Positions 16,432 through 25,295 of a stretch of 64,000 bases of DNA are shown piece by piece. The notes below the pieces were generated by a model. It had not been told where the DNA came from and did not search any database. It saw nothing but the letters and a program-made list of their open reading frames with translations. Position 1 is the first letter of the stretch; every line of letters starts with the position of its first letter. The stretch comes from Hyphomicrobiales bacterium (lineage in GTDB: Bacteria; Pseudomonadota; Alphaproteobacteria; Rhizobiales; Rhizobiaceae), in assembly GCA_900466005.1 (NCBI GenBank), contig UEGQ01000015.1, positions 359,737 to 423,736 on the forward strand, read 5' to 3'. The position numbers were made by a program, and so were the translations under genes.

Positions 16432-16558
16432 GGCCCCTCATCCCCCTGCCGGGACTTTCTCCCCGTTCACGGGGAGAAGGGATTTCGGGCTGCGGCAGTG
16501 CGGCATCGTCCTTCTTCCCGCGGGCGGGGAGAAGGTGGCGGCAGCCGGATGAGGGGCA
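16432..16558 (+). repeat. RIME-like repeat between cobJ and cobM
   Basis: This element begins GGCCCCTCATCCCCCTGCCGG, holds the palindromes TTTCTCCCCGTTCACGGGGAG and TTCTTCCCGCGGGCGGGGAG, and ends GCCGGATGAGGGGC. It fills most of the 177-bp gap before cobM. Confidence 0.83.
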
Positions 16559-16604
16559 GTCACATACGCGGTAGCGTCAGGGAAGATTTGACAAGGAAAA
16601 CAGC

Positions 16605-17387
16605 ATGACCGTCTATTTCATCGGGGCAGGGCCGGGGGCTCCCGACCTCATCACCGTCCGGGGCCTCAGACTGATCGAGCGCTGCCCGGTCTGCCTCTAT
16701 GCGGGCTCGCTGGTCCCGGAGGAGATCGTCAAGGCGGCGCCCGAAGGCGCAATCGTCAAGGATACCGCGCCGATGCATCTCGATGCGATCATCGCGGAGA
16801 TGGAGGCGGCGCACGCCCGCGGCGAGGACGTCGCGCGCGTCCACTCCGGCGATCCGTCGATCTACGGGGCCATCGCCGAACAGATGCGCCGGCTCGATGC
16901 ACTCGGCATCCCCTATGACGTCGTGCCCGGTGTACCGGCCTTTGCCGCGACCGCCGCCCGCCTCAAGACGGAACTCACGCTGCCCGAAATCGCCCAGACG
17001 ATCATCATCACCCGCACCGAGATGAAGGCGTCTTCCATGCCGGAATTCGAGACGCTGGAAATTCTCGGCAAATCGCGGGCGACGCTCGCAATCCACCTGT
17101 CGATCCGCAACCTTCCGCATATCCGCGAGGTTCTCACACCCTATTACGGCGAGGATTGCCCGGTAGTCGTCGCCTACCGCTCGACCTGGCCGGACGAGCT
17201 GTTCATCCGCACGACGCTGAAGGACATGCAGGCTGCGGTGCGCGAGGCGAAGATCACCCGCACGGCCCTCATCATGGTCGGCAAGGTCTTCGGCTCGGTC
17301 GAATTCCGCGACAGCGATCTCTACAATTCGCAGTTCAGTCACGTGCTGCGGAATGTCGGCAAGAAGAAAAAGCAGGCGGCTGGCTGA
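16605..17387 (+). CDS. cobM: CobM/CbiF: precorrin-4 C11-methyltransferase
   Basis: SAM-dependent methylation at C11 of the contracted macrocycle. The 260-residue product has the methylase signature VYFIGAGPGAPDLITVRG, the segment CLYAGSLVPEEIV, the SAM-loop HSGDPSIYGAIAEQ and VVPGVPAFAATAA, all typical of CobM/CbiF. A short poly-Lys tail (KKKKQ) closes the protein. It ends the cbiX-led unit and is followed after 2 nt by a DUF1905 gene that is not a known B12 gene. Confidence 0.93.
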   Translation: MTVYFIGAGPGAPDLITVRGLRLIERCPVCLYAGSLVPEEIVKAAPEGAIVKDTAPMHLDAIIAEMEAAHARGEDVARVHSGDPSIYGAIAEQMRRLDALGIPYDVVPGVPAFAATAARLKTELTLPEIAQTIIITRTEMKASSMPEFETLEILGKSRATLAIHLSIRNLPHIREVLTPYYGEDCPVVVAYRSTWPDELFIRTTLKDMQAAVREAKITRTALIMVGKVFGSVEFRDSDLYNSQFSHVLRNVGKKKKQAAG

Positions 17388-17389
17388 CC

Positions 17390-17698
17390 ATGGAACACAC
17401 GGGGGAGGGTTGGGACTTCGAGGCCGAGCTCTGGGAGTACAAGGGCAAGGGTGCCTGGCACTTCGTCACCCTTCCGCCTGAGGTCGGTTTTGCGATCCGC
17501 TGCGCGAGCGAAGGTCGCCGCCCCGGCTGGGGCATGGTGGCGGTGACGGCGGAAATCGGCGACGTCGCCTTCCAGACCTCGGTCTTTCCCGACAAGGCGT
17601 CGGCAAGCTATCTGCTGCCGGTCAAGGCCGTGGTCCGCAAGGCGGCACGGGTGAAGGCCGGCGACATGCTGAAGGTCAGGATCGCTCTCCAGCGGTGA
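17390..17698 (+). CDS. DUF1905 domain protein
   Basis: A 102-residue protein recognisable as DUF1905 by FEAELWEYKGKGAWHFVTLP and the later segment SYLLPVKAVVRKAARVKAGD. Such proteins are small beta-barrel-like domains of unknown function. It starts 2 nt after the cobM stop, so it is probably read with cobM, but no functional link to cobalamin is known. No signal peptide or membrane segment is visible. Confidence 0.8.
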   Translation: MEHTGEGWDFEAELWEYKGKGAWHFVTLPPEVGFAIRCASEGRRPGWGMVAVTAEIGDVAFQTSVFPDKASASYLLPVKAVVRKAARVKAGDMLKVRIALQR

Positions 17699-17782
17699 GT
17701 GCCGCACAATCGAGCGTTGGCGTGCTGTTGCCCTTCCATACGCGGCCGCTATGGTGTGCGGGCGTCTGAAACGGAGATTCCC

Positions 17783-18238
17783 ATGACGGTCGAAGCGAAC
17801 GTAACGGAAGGTAGCTGCCGATGCGGACAGGTGCGGCTCAAGGTGCGCGGCAGACCGATGCTGACCATGGCCTGCCATTGTACCGGCTGCCAGAAAATGA
17901 CAGCCAGCGCCTTCTCGCTCAGCGCGCTCTATCCGCAGGAAGCGGTGGAAGTCTCGGGGCTCGAACCGGTGATCGGCGGCCTGCACGGCGAGCTGCATCA
18001 CTACTGCTGTCCGTACTGCATGAGCTGGCTGTTCACCCGCGCCGAGGTGATGGGGCCGTTCACGAATCTTCGTGCGACCATGCTGGACGATGCGCACGAT
18101 TTCTGTCCGTTCGTCGAAACCTACACGAGCGAGATGCTGCCCTGGGCGAAGACGCCGGCGAAGCACAGCTTCGAGAGATTTCCGCCGATGGAGGCCTATG
18201 CCGGCCTGATTGCAGAATTCGCCGAAGCCGGCGTCTGA
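17783..18238 (+). CDS. GFA family (CENP-V/GFA) zinc-binding protein
   Basis: A 151-residue protein of the glutathione-dependent formaldehyde-activating (GFA/CENP-V) fold. The zinc ligands are visible as CRCG near residue 14, CHCTGCQ about 20 residues later, and CPYC near residue 78. Many members are annotated as formaldehyde-activating, but most have no proven activity. The ATG at 17783 has GGAG a few nt upstream; the frame extends further but without family similarity. Confidence 0.85.
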   Translation: MTVEANVTEGSCRCGQVRLKVRGRPMLTMACHCTGCQKMTASAFSLSALYPQEAVEVSGLEPVIGGLHGELHHYCCPYCMSWLFTRAEVMGPFTNLRATMLDDAHDFCPFVETYTSEMLPWAKTPAKHSFERFPPMEAYAGLIAEFAEAGV

Positions 18239-18314
18239 TCGCTTGGCCTTCACGTCCGAAATGCGATAAGACGGCTGCCTCATCTTTCGACATCGACACA
18301 GTTCCGGCGGTTTC

Positions 18315-19274
18315 ATGCACAAGGTCATTTTCGATACGGATCCGGGCGTCGATGACGCCATGGCGCTGCTTTTTCTCCACCATCGCCCGGATGTCGACCT
18401 GCTCGGGGTCACGACGGTCTTCGGCAATGCCCGGATCGAGACGACGACGCGCAACGCGCTCTTCCTGAAGCGCGAGTGGAAGATCGACGCGCCGGTGGCA
18501 AGAGGCGCCGGCGAGACCTTCATCCCGCATCGCATCAGCCACGAACCGCCGACCTTCATCCATGGCGACGACGGTCTCGGCAATATCGGCGTGCCCGATG
18601 TTTTCGACGTGCCGCTCGATCCGCGGCCGGCCCATCGGTTCATCGTCGAGACCATCCGCGAGAACCCGGGCGAGGTGACGATCGTTGCCGTCGGACGCAT
18701 GACCAATCTCGCCAATGCGCTCAAGGAAGATCCGGAGATCGTCGACCTCGTGAAGGAAATCGTCGTCATGGGCGGCGCCTTCGAGGTCAACGGCAATGTG
18801 ACGCCGGCGGCCGAGGCCAATATCCACGGTGATCCGGAAGCCGCCGACATCGTCTTCACGGCCGAGTGGCCGGTGGTGATCGTCGGGCTCGACGTTACCC
18901 TCCAGACCGTCATGACCCGGAAGGCGCTCGCCGACATCCGCGACGCCGCCGGCACGCGCGCGAAACTCCTCTTCGACCTCTCGCAGTTCTACATCAAGTT
19001 CTACGAGGGCCGTGTGCCGGACGGCATGGTGGTGCATGACAGCTGCGCCTGTGCCTACGTCGTCGCGCCGGAGCTCTTCGAGGCCCGTGCAGGCACGGTC
19101 CGTGTCGTCTGTGGCGGCATCGCCGACGGTATGACGATCCAGAAACCGGACGGCCGCACCTTCGGCCCGAGCGACTGGGACGGACTTCCCTCGCAACGCA
19201 TCTGCACCGGCATCGACGCGCCAGCTGTGCTGCAACTCATCCACGACACAATCGTGTCGGTGAAGGAAGACTGA
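18315..19274 (+). CDS. Inosine-uridine-preferring nucleoside hydrolase family protein
   Basis: A 319-residue N-ribohydrolase. The calcium-binding Asp cluster is clear in IFDTDPGVDDAMALL at the N-terminus, and later segments VVMGGAFEVNGNVTPAAEANI and VGLDVTLQTVMT match the family. It would split nucleosides into base and ribose in salvage. It lies alone between the GFA gene and the ArsR pair. The exact nucleoside preference is not readable. Confidence 0.9.
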   Translation: MHKVIFDTDPGVDDAMALLFLHHRPDVDLLGVTTVFGNARIETTTRNALFLKREWKIDAPVARGAGETFIPHRISHEPPTFIHGDDGLGNIGVPDVFDVPLDPRPAHRFIVETIRENPGEVTIVAVGRMTNLANALKEDPEIVDLVKEIVVMGGAFEVNGNVTPAAEANIHGDPEAADIVFTAEWPVVIVGLDVTLQTVMTRKALADIRDAAGTRAKLLFDLSQFYIKFYEGRVPDGMVVHDSCACAYVVAPELFEARAGTVRVVCGGIADGMTIQKPDGRTFGPSDWDGLPSQRICTGIDAPAVLQLIHDTIVSVKED

Positions 19275-19403
19275 GCGCCGGCGCTCGACTGCCGGTCACT
19301 TCGTTGGTCGCGCCGTCCACGGCCGCTATCGTGCAGATTTGGTCACTTCGCCCTGAAGCCGTAAGGTTTTCGGGGGTGGAGCGGAATTTTCGCTTTTGAA
19401 ATA

Positions 19404-19459
19404 TTCACCCATATGGTTGACTATTGGGTGAAGCTCCTATATTCAACCTTTAGGGTGAA
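19404..19459 (+). promoter_or_regulatory. Tandem inverted repeats, probable ArsR operator
   Basis: Two inverted repeats of the same half-site precede the arsR-type gene: TTCACCCA (19404-19411) with TGGGTGAA (19425-19432), and TTCAACC (19442-19448) with GGGTGAA (19453-19459). The second ends 3 nt before the ATG and overlaps the ribosome binding region. This spacing suits a repressor that blocks its own promoter and translation start. Binding is inferred. Confidence 0.65.
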
Positions 19460-19462
19460 CAA

Positions 19463-19804
19463 ATGGACGAAGACGCTCTGTCGCGAATTCTCAAAGCCGC
19501 CGGTGATACCACGCGGCGACAGATCTTGACGCTCCTCGTTCAGGAAGGGGCGTTGAGAGTGACCGCGCTCGCCGCCCATTTCGACATGTCGCTGAATTCC
19601 GTCTCGAAGCATATCAAGGTGCTGGAGGAGGCGGGACTGGTCACCCGCCGGACGATGGGTCGTGAGCATTTCATCGCGGCCGAGCTCGAACCGCTCAAGC
19701 TCACCGAGAGCTGGTTCGCGCAACTGAAGTCCATCTGGGAGTTGCGCCTGACGGCGCTGGAAAATGCACTCGCTTCAGAGGAACACGACCATGAGCGAAC
19801 TTGA
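19463..19804 (+). CDS. ArsR-family transcriptional regulator
   Basis: A 113-residue winged-helix protein of the ArsR/SmtB fold: LKAAGDTTRRQILTLL, then ALAAHFDMSLNSVSKHIKVL as recognition helix, and the wing TRRTMGREHFIAAE. No Cys pair typical of metal-sensing ArsR proteins is seen. It overlaps the downstream AHSA1 gene by 14 bp; ArsR-AHSA1 pairs are common in proteobacteria and probably act together. It is likely autoregulated through the inverted repeats upstream. Confidence 0.9.
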   Translation: MDEDALSRILKAAGDTTRRQILTLLVQEGALRVTALAAHFDMSLNSVSKHIKVLEEAGLVTRRTMGREHFIAAELEPLKLTESWFAQLKSIWELRLTALENALASEEHDHERT

Positions 19805-20219
19805 ACTGACGGTAAGCCGCACGATCGCCGCCTCGCGCGAAAAGGTCTTCAATGCCTGGCTGTCGCCGGACCTGCTTTCGAAAGTCATGCGCCCGCCGGG
19901 CACCACGAGCGAGGCCGCGAAGGTGACCAATGATCCGGTCAAGGGCGGCCGCTTCTCGATCGTCATGAAGACGCCGGCGAAGGAGATTCCGCATGCCGGC
20001 ACCTACCTCGAGATCGATCCTTATTCGCGCCTCTCGTTTACGTGGGAGTCGCCGTTCTCCCAGGACGACAGCGTCGTCACGATCGACTTTTCGGAGCCGG
20101 AGCCCGGCATGACGGAGATCACCCTGAAACAGGTGAAGTTCCGCAGCGAAGAGGCGCGCCTCGGCCATATCGAGGGATGGAACGCGATCCTCAGCCGTCT
20201 CGCCGAGACGCTCGCCTGA
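19791..20219 (+). CDS. SRPBCC (AHSA1-like) domain protein
   Basis: A 142-residue START-like (SRPBCC) protein related to the Hsp90 activator Aha1 C-terminal domain. It has LTVSRTIAASREKVFNAWL at the N-terminus and LGHIEGWNAILSRLAETL at the C-terminus. It may bind a hydrophobic ligand; the function is unknown. The start at 19791 lies within the end of the arsR-type gene, which implies coupled translation. Confidence 0.87.
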   Translation: MSELELTVSRTIAASREKVFNAWLSPDLLSKVMRPPGTTSEAAKVTNDPVKGGRFSIVMKTPAKEIPHAGTYLEIDPYSRLSFTWESPFSQDDSVVTIDFSEPEPGMTEITLKQVKFRSEEARLGHIEGWNAILSRLAETLA

Positions 20220-20243
20220 CCCGGAGACATCGTCGGGCGGCGT

Positions 20244-20936
20244 TCAGGCCGCCCGGCCCACCATGACGACCGGCAGTCCCATTCTTCTCGCCGCGACGAT
20301 CTTGCCGTAGCCGGCCTCGCCGCCTGAATTGCGGCAGACGAGGTGCGTAACCCGATGGAGCCGGAAGAGGTCCGCTTCCTCCTCGGGATCGGCCGAAGCC
20401 TTTCCAAGAAGCAGATCGCAACTGGCAAAGCCGAGCGGCTTCTCCGGCGGGTCGACCATGCGAACCACGAAATGGCAATCCTGTCGGCCTTCGAAGGTGC
20501 CGAGATGCTGCCGCCCGAGGGCGAGAAAGACACGGGCCTCGGCGGGCAGGGCGGCTGCCGCCTCCTCGAGGCTCTGCACCTCGATCCAGTTGTCGCCGGG
20601 CCGCTTCTCCCAGGCGGGGCGCGCCGGTTGCTCCAGCGGTATCCCGGTTGCAGCACAGGCCAGCCGGGCGTTCTGCGAGATCCGGTTCGCGAAGGGGTGC
20701 GTCGCGTCGATCACCTTCGCGATGCCGTTCTCGGCGATGTAGCGCGCCAGGCCTTCCGCGCCGCCGAAGCCGCCGATTCGGGTGCGGCCGGGGAGCGGCG
20801 CCGGGTTGCTCGTACGACCAGCGAGCGAGGTGACGACATCCGCACCGGCGTCGACCAGCCGACGGGCGATCGCCGCCGCCTCCGCGGTCCCGCCGAGGAT
20901 CAGGACTTTCTCCCGTCGGTCAACCGGCGCGGCCAA
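20244..20936 (-). CDS. cobK: CobK/CbiJ: precorrin-6A reductase
   Basis: NAD(P)H-dependent reductase of precorrin-6A or its cobalt form. The product has VLILGGTAEAAAIARRL at the N-terminus, RIGGFGGAEGLARYI, VIDATHPFANRIS and GRQHLGTF, and ends with CRNSGGEAGYGKIVAARRMGLPVVMV; all are CobK hallmarks. I place the start at the TTG at 20936, which gives 230 residues, overlaps the cbiD end by 17 bp, and has AAGG upstream. Longer frames to 21020 have no family similarity. It is transcribed with cbiD against the other cob genes. Confidence 0.9.
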   Translation of the reverse strand: MAAPVDRREKVLILGGTAEAAAIARRLVDAGADVVTSLAGRTSNPAPLPGRTRIGGFGGAEGLARYIAENGIAKVIDATHPFANRISQNARLACAATGIPLEQPARPAWEKRPGDNWIEVQSLEEAAAALPAEARVFLALGRQHLGTFEGRQDCHFVVRMVDPPEKPLGFASCDLLLGKASADPEEEADLFRLHRVTHLVCRNSGGEAGYGKIVAARRMGLPVVMVGRAA

Positions 20937-22056
20937 GGATATTGCCTTCTCGGTCGGTAACGATGACGTCGACGTCGACCGGCGCGCCGCGCAGGACGTC
21001 GAGCGCCGTTCTGCGGGCATCCGCCGCGACGATCGCGGCGACGTCGATATCCTCGCCCCGCAGGATTTCGAGGACCTCCAGCGCCGTGTTGGATTGCTCG
21101 ATTTTCTTCCTGACAGACGGATTCAGGTTTTCCGTACAAGGCAATGAAAGAAAATAGCTATTGTCGATCTGGCTGCGGGACGAATGGAGGTCGAGCGCGC
21201 CCTGCGCGAGCTTGGCCATCTTGGCGAACCCCCCGGCGATCGTCAGCCGCGGCACCGGGTGGACGCGCAGGTATTTGAGAAGGCCGCCGGCGAAATCCCC
21301 CATGTCGAGGAGTGCTCCCTCGGGCAGGTCGTAGAGCTCCTGCGCGGTCTTTTCCGATGTCGAGCCGGTGGCGCCGAGCACGTGGGTAATACCCTCGGCA
21401 CGCGCGACGTCGATGCCGCGATGGATCGAGTGGATCCAGGCGGCGCAGGAGAACGGGTGCACGATACCGGTCGTCCCCAGCACCGAAAGACCGCCCAGGA
21501 TGCCGAGGCGCGGGTTCCAGGTCTGTCTGGCGATCTCCTCGCCGCCGGGGATGGAGACGGTGATTTCGATATCGGCGGGCAGGCCGTGTCCAGCGCAGAG
21601 CGTTTCCACTTCGCGGATCATCATCTGCCGCGGGACCGGGTTGATCGCGGGTTCGCCGACGCCGAGGGGCAAGCCGGGTTTGGTGACGGTCCCGACGCCG
21701 TCGCCGGCGACAAAGCGGATACCGCTTCCGGGCGGCAACGGCCGCACGGTCGCGATTACTGTGGCGCCATGGGTGACATCGGGATCGTCGCCGGCATCCT
21801 TGACGATGCCGGCCGTGGCATAGCCTTCTCCGAAACTTTCGAAGGCGAGCGCGAAGGCGGGCTCTTCTCCGCGCGGCAGGCGAATACTGACCGGGTCCGG
21901 GAACTCGCCGGTGATGAGCGCCGTCAGCGCCGCCTTCGTGGCGGCGGTGGCGCAGGCTCCGGTCGTCCAGCCGGGGCGCAGCGGTCCTTCGGGCTTCTCC
22001 CGGCTATCGCCGGCAGTCCCCGTGGTCGTCTTCGCCGCTTCGGTCGTCTCGTTCAT
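20920..22056 (-). CDS. cbiD: CbiD: cobalt-precorrin-5B C1-methyltransferase
   Basis: C1 methyltransferase of the corrin ring; it stands in place of CobF and occurs in several rhizobia and brucellae. The product (378 residues from the ATG at 22056) shows RPGWTTGACATAATKAAL, NPVPRQMM, the long GGLSVLGTTGIVHPFS segment and LPEGALLDMGDFAGGLLKYL. An upstream GTG at 22095 would add 13 residues. cbiD and cobK form a two-gene minus-strand unit divergent from cobA, with a 94-bp region between. Confidence 0.93.
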   Translation of the reverse strand: MNETTEAAKTTTGTAGDSREKPEGPLRPGWTTGACATAATKAALTALITGEFPDPVSIRLPRGEEPAFALAFESFGEGYATAGIVKDAGDDPDVTHGATVIATVRPLPPGSGIRFVAGDGVGTVTKPGLPLGVGEPAINPVPRQMMIREVETLCAGHGLPADIEITVSIPGGEEIARQTWNPRLGILGGLSVLGTTGIVHPFSCAAWIHSIHRGIDVARAEGITHVLGATGSTSEKTAQELYDLPEGALLDMGDFAGGLLKYLRVHPVPRLTIAGGFAKMAKLAQGALDLHSSRSQIDNSYFLSLPCTENLNPSVRKKIEQSNTALEVLEILRGEDIDVAAIVAADARRTALDVLRGAPVDVDVIVTDREGNILGRAG

Positions 22057-22150
22057 GGCTCTCTTATAGGCCAGCGTTTCGGCCTTCGAAAGCACGCAGA
22101 TGGTGTGTCACGTGATTGCAATTTTGGGACTGCGGGCATAGAGCAAGACC

Positions 22151-22993
22151 ATGACTGAATTTCCGTTTTCCGATCTTCCGGCGATCGAGCCCGGTCATGT
22201 CTGGCTGGCCGGCGCCGGCCCCGGTGATCCGGGGCTTCTGACGCTGCTTGCGGCAAAGGCGCTCGGCGAAGCCGACGTGATCGTCCATGACGCGCTGGTC
22301 AACGAGGAGTGCCTGAAGCTCGCACGTCCGGGTGCCGCCCTCGAATATGCCGGCAAGCGCGGGGGAAAGCCCTCCGCCAAGCAGCGCGACATCTCGCTGC
22401 GGCTGGTGGAGCTTGCGAAATCGGGCCTGAAGGTCCTGCGTCTCAAGGGTGGCGACCCCTTCGTGTTCGGCCGCGGCGGAGAGGAGGCGCTGACGCTGGT
22501 CGAGCACGGCGTTCCGTTCCGCATCGTGCCCGGCATCACCGCCGGGATCGGCGGGCTCGCCTATGCCGGCATTCCGGTCACGCATCGGGAGATCAATCAC
22601 GCCGTCACCTTCCTCACCGGTCATGATTCCTCCGGCCTCGTTCCGGACCGGATCAACTGGCAGGCGATCGCCAGGGGCTCCCCGGTGATCGTGATGTACA
22701 TGGCGATGAAGCATATCGGGCGCATTTCCGAGCAGCTGATCGCCGGCGGGCGCAGCGCGTCGGAACCCGTCGCCTTCGTCTGCGATGCCGCGACGGCTTC
22801 GCAGAAGGTGCTGGAGACGACGCTCGGCGAGGCGGAGCGGGCGGTTGCGGCCTCCGGGCTCGAGCCGCCGGCGATCGTCGTCGTCGGCGAGGTCGTCCGC
22901 CTGAGACCGTCGCTCGACTGGCTCGGGGCGCTTTCCGGCCGCAAGCTGGTCGGCGATCCCTTTGACGGCGACAACCGGAAGGACACGGCATGA
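22151..22993 (+). CDS. cobA: CobA: uroporphyrinogen-III C-methyltransferase
   Basis: SAM-dependent methylation of uroporphyrinogen III at C2 and C7 to precorrin-2, the branch point into corrins and sirohaem. The 280-residue protein has VWLAGAGPGDPGLLTLLAAK, the LRLKGGDPFVFGRGGEE loop, and VPGITAGIGGLAYAGIPVTHR. It lacks the CysG N-terminal dehydrogenase/ferrochelatase part, so it is the short CobA type. It starts the cobA-cobB-cobC-cobD unit; the next gene overlaps by 4 bp. Confidence 0.95.
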   Translation: MTEFPFSDLPAIEPGHVWLAGAGPGDPGLLTLLAAKALGEADVIVHDALVNEECLKLARPGAALEYAGKRGGKPSAKQRDISLRLVELAKSGLKVLRLKGGDPFVFGRGGEEALTLVEHGVPFRIVPGITAGIGGLAYAGIPVTHREINHAVTFLTGHDSSGLVPDRINWQAIARGSPVIVMYMAMKHIGRISEQLIAGGRSASEPVAFVCDAATASQKVLETTLGEAERAVAASGLEPPAIVVVGEVVRLRPSLDWLGALSGRKLVGDPFDGDNRKDTA

Positions 22994-24294
22994 GCGGGTT
23001 GATGATCGCCGCGCCGGCGACCGGATCGGGCAAGACCACCGTCACGCTCGGCCTCCTGCGCGCACTGAAGCGGCTCGGCCACCCGGTCGCGCCCGGCAAG
23101 GCGGGGCCGGACTATATCGATCCGGCCTTCCATGCGGCGGCGAGCGGCGAGGCCTGCCTGAACTTCGATCCCTGGGCCATGCGGCGCGAGCTGTTGCTCG
23201 CCAATGCCGCCCTTCACAGGTCCGGCGGCAAGGACCTCGTCGTCGAGGCGATGATGGGGCTCTTCGACGGTGCCGCCGACGGGCGCGGCTCGGCGGCCGA
23301 TCTCGCAGCGATCCTCGGGCTCTCCGTGCTGCTCGTCGTCGATTGCGCGCGCTCCTCCCATTCGACCGCCGCCCTCGTCAGCGGCTTCGCCAATTACCGG
23401 ATCGACACCCGCATCGTCGGCGTGATCCTCAACCGGGTCAGTGGGGACCGCCACGAGGCGATGCTGCGCGATGCCATGGCCGCCATCCGCATGCCGGTCT
23501 TCGGCGTCATCCGCACGAACAAGTCGCTCGAACTGCCGGCACGCCATCTCGGGCTGGTCCAGGCCGGAGAACACGGCGAACTCGAAAGCTTCATCGACCG
23601 GGCCGCGGACCTCGTCGCCTCATCCTGCGACGTCAAGGCGCTGATCCGCACCGCCCGGCACATTCCCGATCGCGCCTCCGACGCCAATATCGCCCGGCTG
23701 ATGCCGTTCGGCCAGAAGATCGCGGTCGCGCGGGACAATGCCTTCGCCTTTTCTTACGAGCACATGTTGATGGGCTGGCGTCGCCGCGGCGCGGAAATCT
23801 CCTTCTTCTCGCCGCTTGCCGACGAGGCACCGGCGGATGACTGCGATGCGATCTACCTGCCGGGCGGCTATCCGGAACTCTCCGCCGGTCAGATCGCTGC
23901 GGCCGGAACCTTCCGTGCCGGCATGGTGGCCGCGCAGGCGCGTGGTGCCCGCATCTTCGGCGAATGCGGCGGCTATATGGTGCTCGGCGACGCGCTGATC
24001 GACGAAGCGGGCGCGAGCCACCCGATGCTCGGCTTCCTGCCGTTGGTGACGAGCTTTGCCAAGCGCAAACGCCAGCTCGGCTATCGTCGTGTGCGGCCGC
24101 TTGCCGGCGCCTTCTTCACCACGGAGATGACGGCGCACGAATTTCACTACGCGACGATCGTTTCGGAAGGCGAGGGCGACCGGCTCTTCGCCGCCGAGGA
24201 CGCACTCGGTACGTCGCTCGGCGAGGTTGGCCTCAGGCGTGGTTCGGTCGCCGGTTCCTTCATGCATCTCATCGATATCTGCGAGACCCGATGA
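22990..24294 (+). CDS. cobB: CobB/CbiA: cobyrinate or hydrogenobyrinate a,c-diamide synthase
   Basis: ATP- and glutamine-dependent amidation of the a and c carboxylates. The 434-residue protein starts with a P-loop-like MIAAPATGSGKTTVTLGLLR in a dethiobiotin-synthetase-like domain (about 1-190). The C-terminal class I glutamine amidotransferase domain follows, with the nucleophile Cys in IFGECGGYMVLG and LPGGYPEL. The frame overlaps cobA and cobC by 4 bp on each side. Whether the substrate already carries cobalt depends on which route operates here. Confidence 0.94.
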   Translation: MSGLMIAAPATGSGKTTVTLGLLRALKRLGHPVAPGKAGPDYIDPAFHAAASGEACLNFDPWAMRRELLLANAALHRSGGKDLVVEAMMGLFDGAADGRGSAADLAAILGLSVLLVVDCARSSHSTAALVSGFANYRIDTRIVGVILNRVSGDRHEAMLRDAMAAIRMPVFGVIRTNKSLELPARHLGLVQAGEHGELESFIDRAADLVASSCDVKALIRTARHIPDRASDANIARLMPFGQKIAVARDNAFAFSYEHMLMGWRRRGAEISFFSPLADEAPADDCDAIYLPGGYPELSAGQIAAAGTFRAGMVAAQARGARIFGECGGYMVLGDALIDEAGASHPMLGFLPLVTSFAKRKRQLGYRRVRPLAGAFFTTEMTAHEFHYATIVSEGEGDRLFAAEDALGTSLGEVGLRRGSVAGSFMHLIDICETR

Positions 24295-25295
24295 GCGGCG
24301 TGATCGTGCATGGCGGCGGCATCGGTGCGGCGGCGGCGCTTTATGGCGGGCGCGTCGAGGACTGGCTCGACCTGTCGACCGGCCTCAACCCGTGCCCGCC
24401 CGCCGTTCCGGATGTCTCCGCTTCGGCCTGGCAACGTCTTCCGGACCAGCATCTTCTCGACGCGGCGACGATCGCGGCGCGTGATTTCTACCGCTCCGGC
24501 GCAATTTTACCGCTTGCCGTGCCGGGAACGCAGGCGGCGATCCAGATGCTGCCGCGCCTCCTTCCTGCCGGCGCGCGGGCGGCGATCCTCTCGCCGACCT
24601 ATGGCGAATACGCCCGGGTCTTCGCGCTCGCCGGCGTGGCCGTCGATGCCATCGCCGTGCCGGACGATCTGCATGAGGACCATGCCGTCGTGGTCGCGGT
24701 CAATCCCAACAACCCGGACGGCCGGCTGTTGCCGCGCGCCGTCCTCAAGCAGCTCGCTGCCGACCTTGCCGCTCGCGGTGGTCATCTCGTCGTCGACGAG
24801 GCCTTCGCCGACTGCACGCCGGAGACGAGCGTCGTCGATCTCGTGCCGGCGACCCCGAACCTCATCGTCTTCCGTTCCTTCGGAAAGTTCTTCGGCATGG
24901 CCGGAATCCGGCTCGGCTTCGTCATCGCGCGGTCGGAGATCAGGGAGCGGATGGCGGCCTGGCTCGGCCCCTGGGCGGTCTCGGGACCGGCCCTTTCGGT
25001 CGCCGCTGCGCTGTTGCGCGACGATGCGGATGCGATCCGCCGGCGGCTCGCCGAGCGGCGGACGGCGCTGCAGCGTGTGCTCACGGGGGCCGGTCTTCAG
25101 GTCGCCGGCGGCACGGCGCTCTTTGCGCTCGTCGAGAGCCCGCGCGCGGAGCAACTCCATGCCCATCTCTGCCGGGCGCACATTCTGACCCGCAAGTTCG
25201 ACTATGCGCCGACATGGCTGCGCATCGGCCTTCCGCCGGACGAGGCGGCGGACGCTCGTCTCGCTGCGGCCCTTTCGACCTGGAGCGCTCGATGA
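24291..25295 (+). CDS. cobC: CobC/CobD-type threonine-phosphate decarboxylase-like aminotransferase
   Basis: PLP-dependent fold-type I protein involved in making or attaching the aminopropanol linker of B12; the related Salmonella CobD decarboxylates threonine phosphate. The 334-residue product has VHGGGIGAAAALYGG and DLSTGLNPCPP at the N-terminus, VVAVNPNNPDGRLLPR, HLVVDEAFADCTPE, and the PLP-lysine region VFRSFGKFFGMAGIRLGF. The ATG at 24291 overlaps the cobB stop (ATGA), as does the next junction. Confidence 0.92.
   Translation: MSGVIVHGGGIGAAAALYGGRVEDWLDLSTGLNPCPPAVPDVSASAWQRLPDQHLLDAATIAARDFYRSGAILPLAVPGTQAAIQMLPRLLPAGARAAILSPTYGEYARVFALAGVAVDAIAVPDDLHEDHAVVVAVNPNNPDGRLLPRAVLKQLAADLAARGGHLVVDEAFADCTPETSVVDLVPATPNLIVFRSFGKFFGMAGIRLGFVIARSEIRERMAAWLGPWAVSGPALSVAAALLRDDADAIRRRLAERRTALQRVLTGAGLQVAGGTALFALVESPRAEQLHAHLCRAHILTRKFDYAPTWLRIGLPPDEAADARLAAALSTWSAR

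Noticed and set aside
1740..16558. Recurring palindromes as a CRISPR array
   Set aside because: Copies are kilobases apart, imperfect, and differ in length; there are no spacers or cas genes.
22057..22150. Riboswitch in the cbiD-cobA divergent region
   Set aside because: Only 94 bp long and none of the cobalamin riboswitch core elements are visible.
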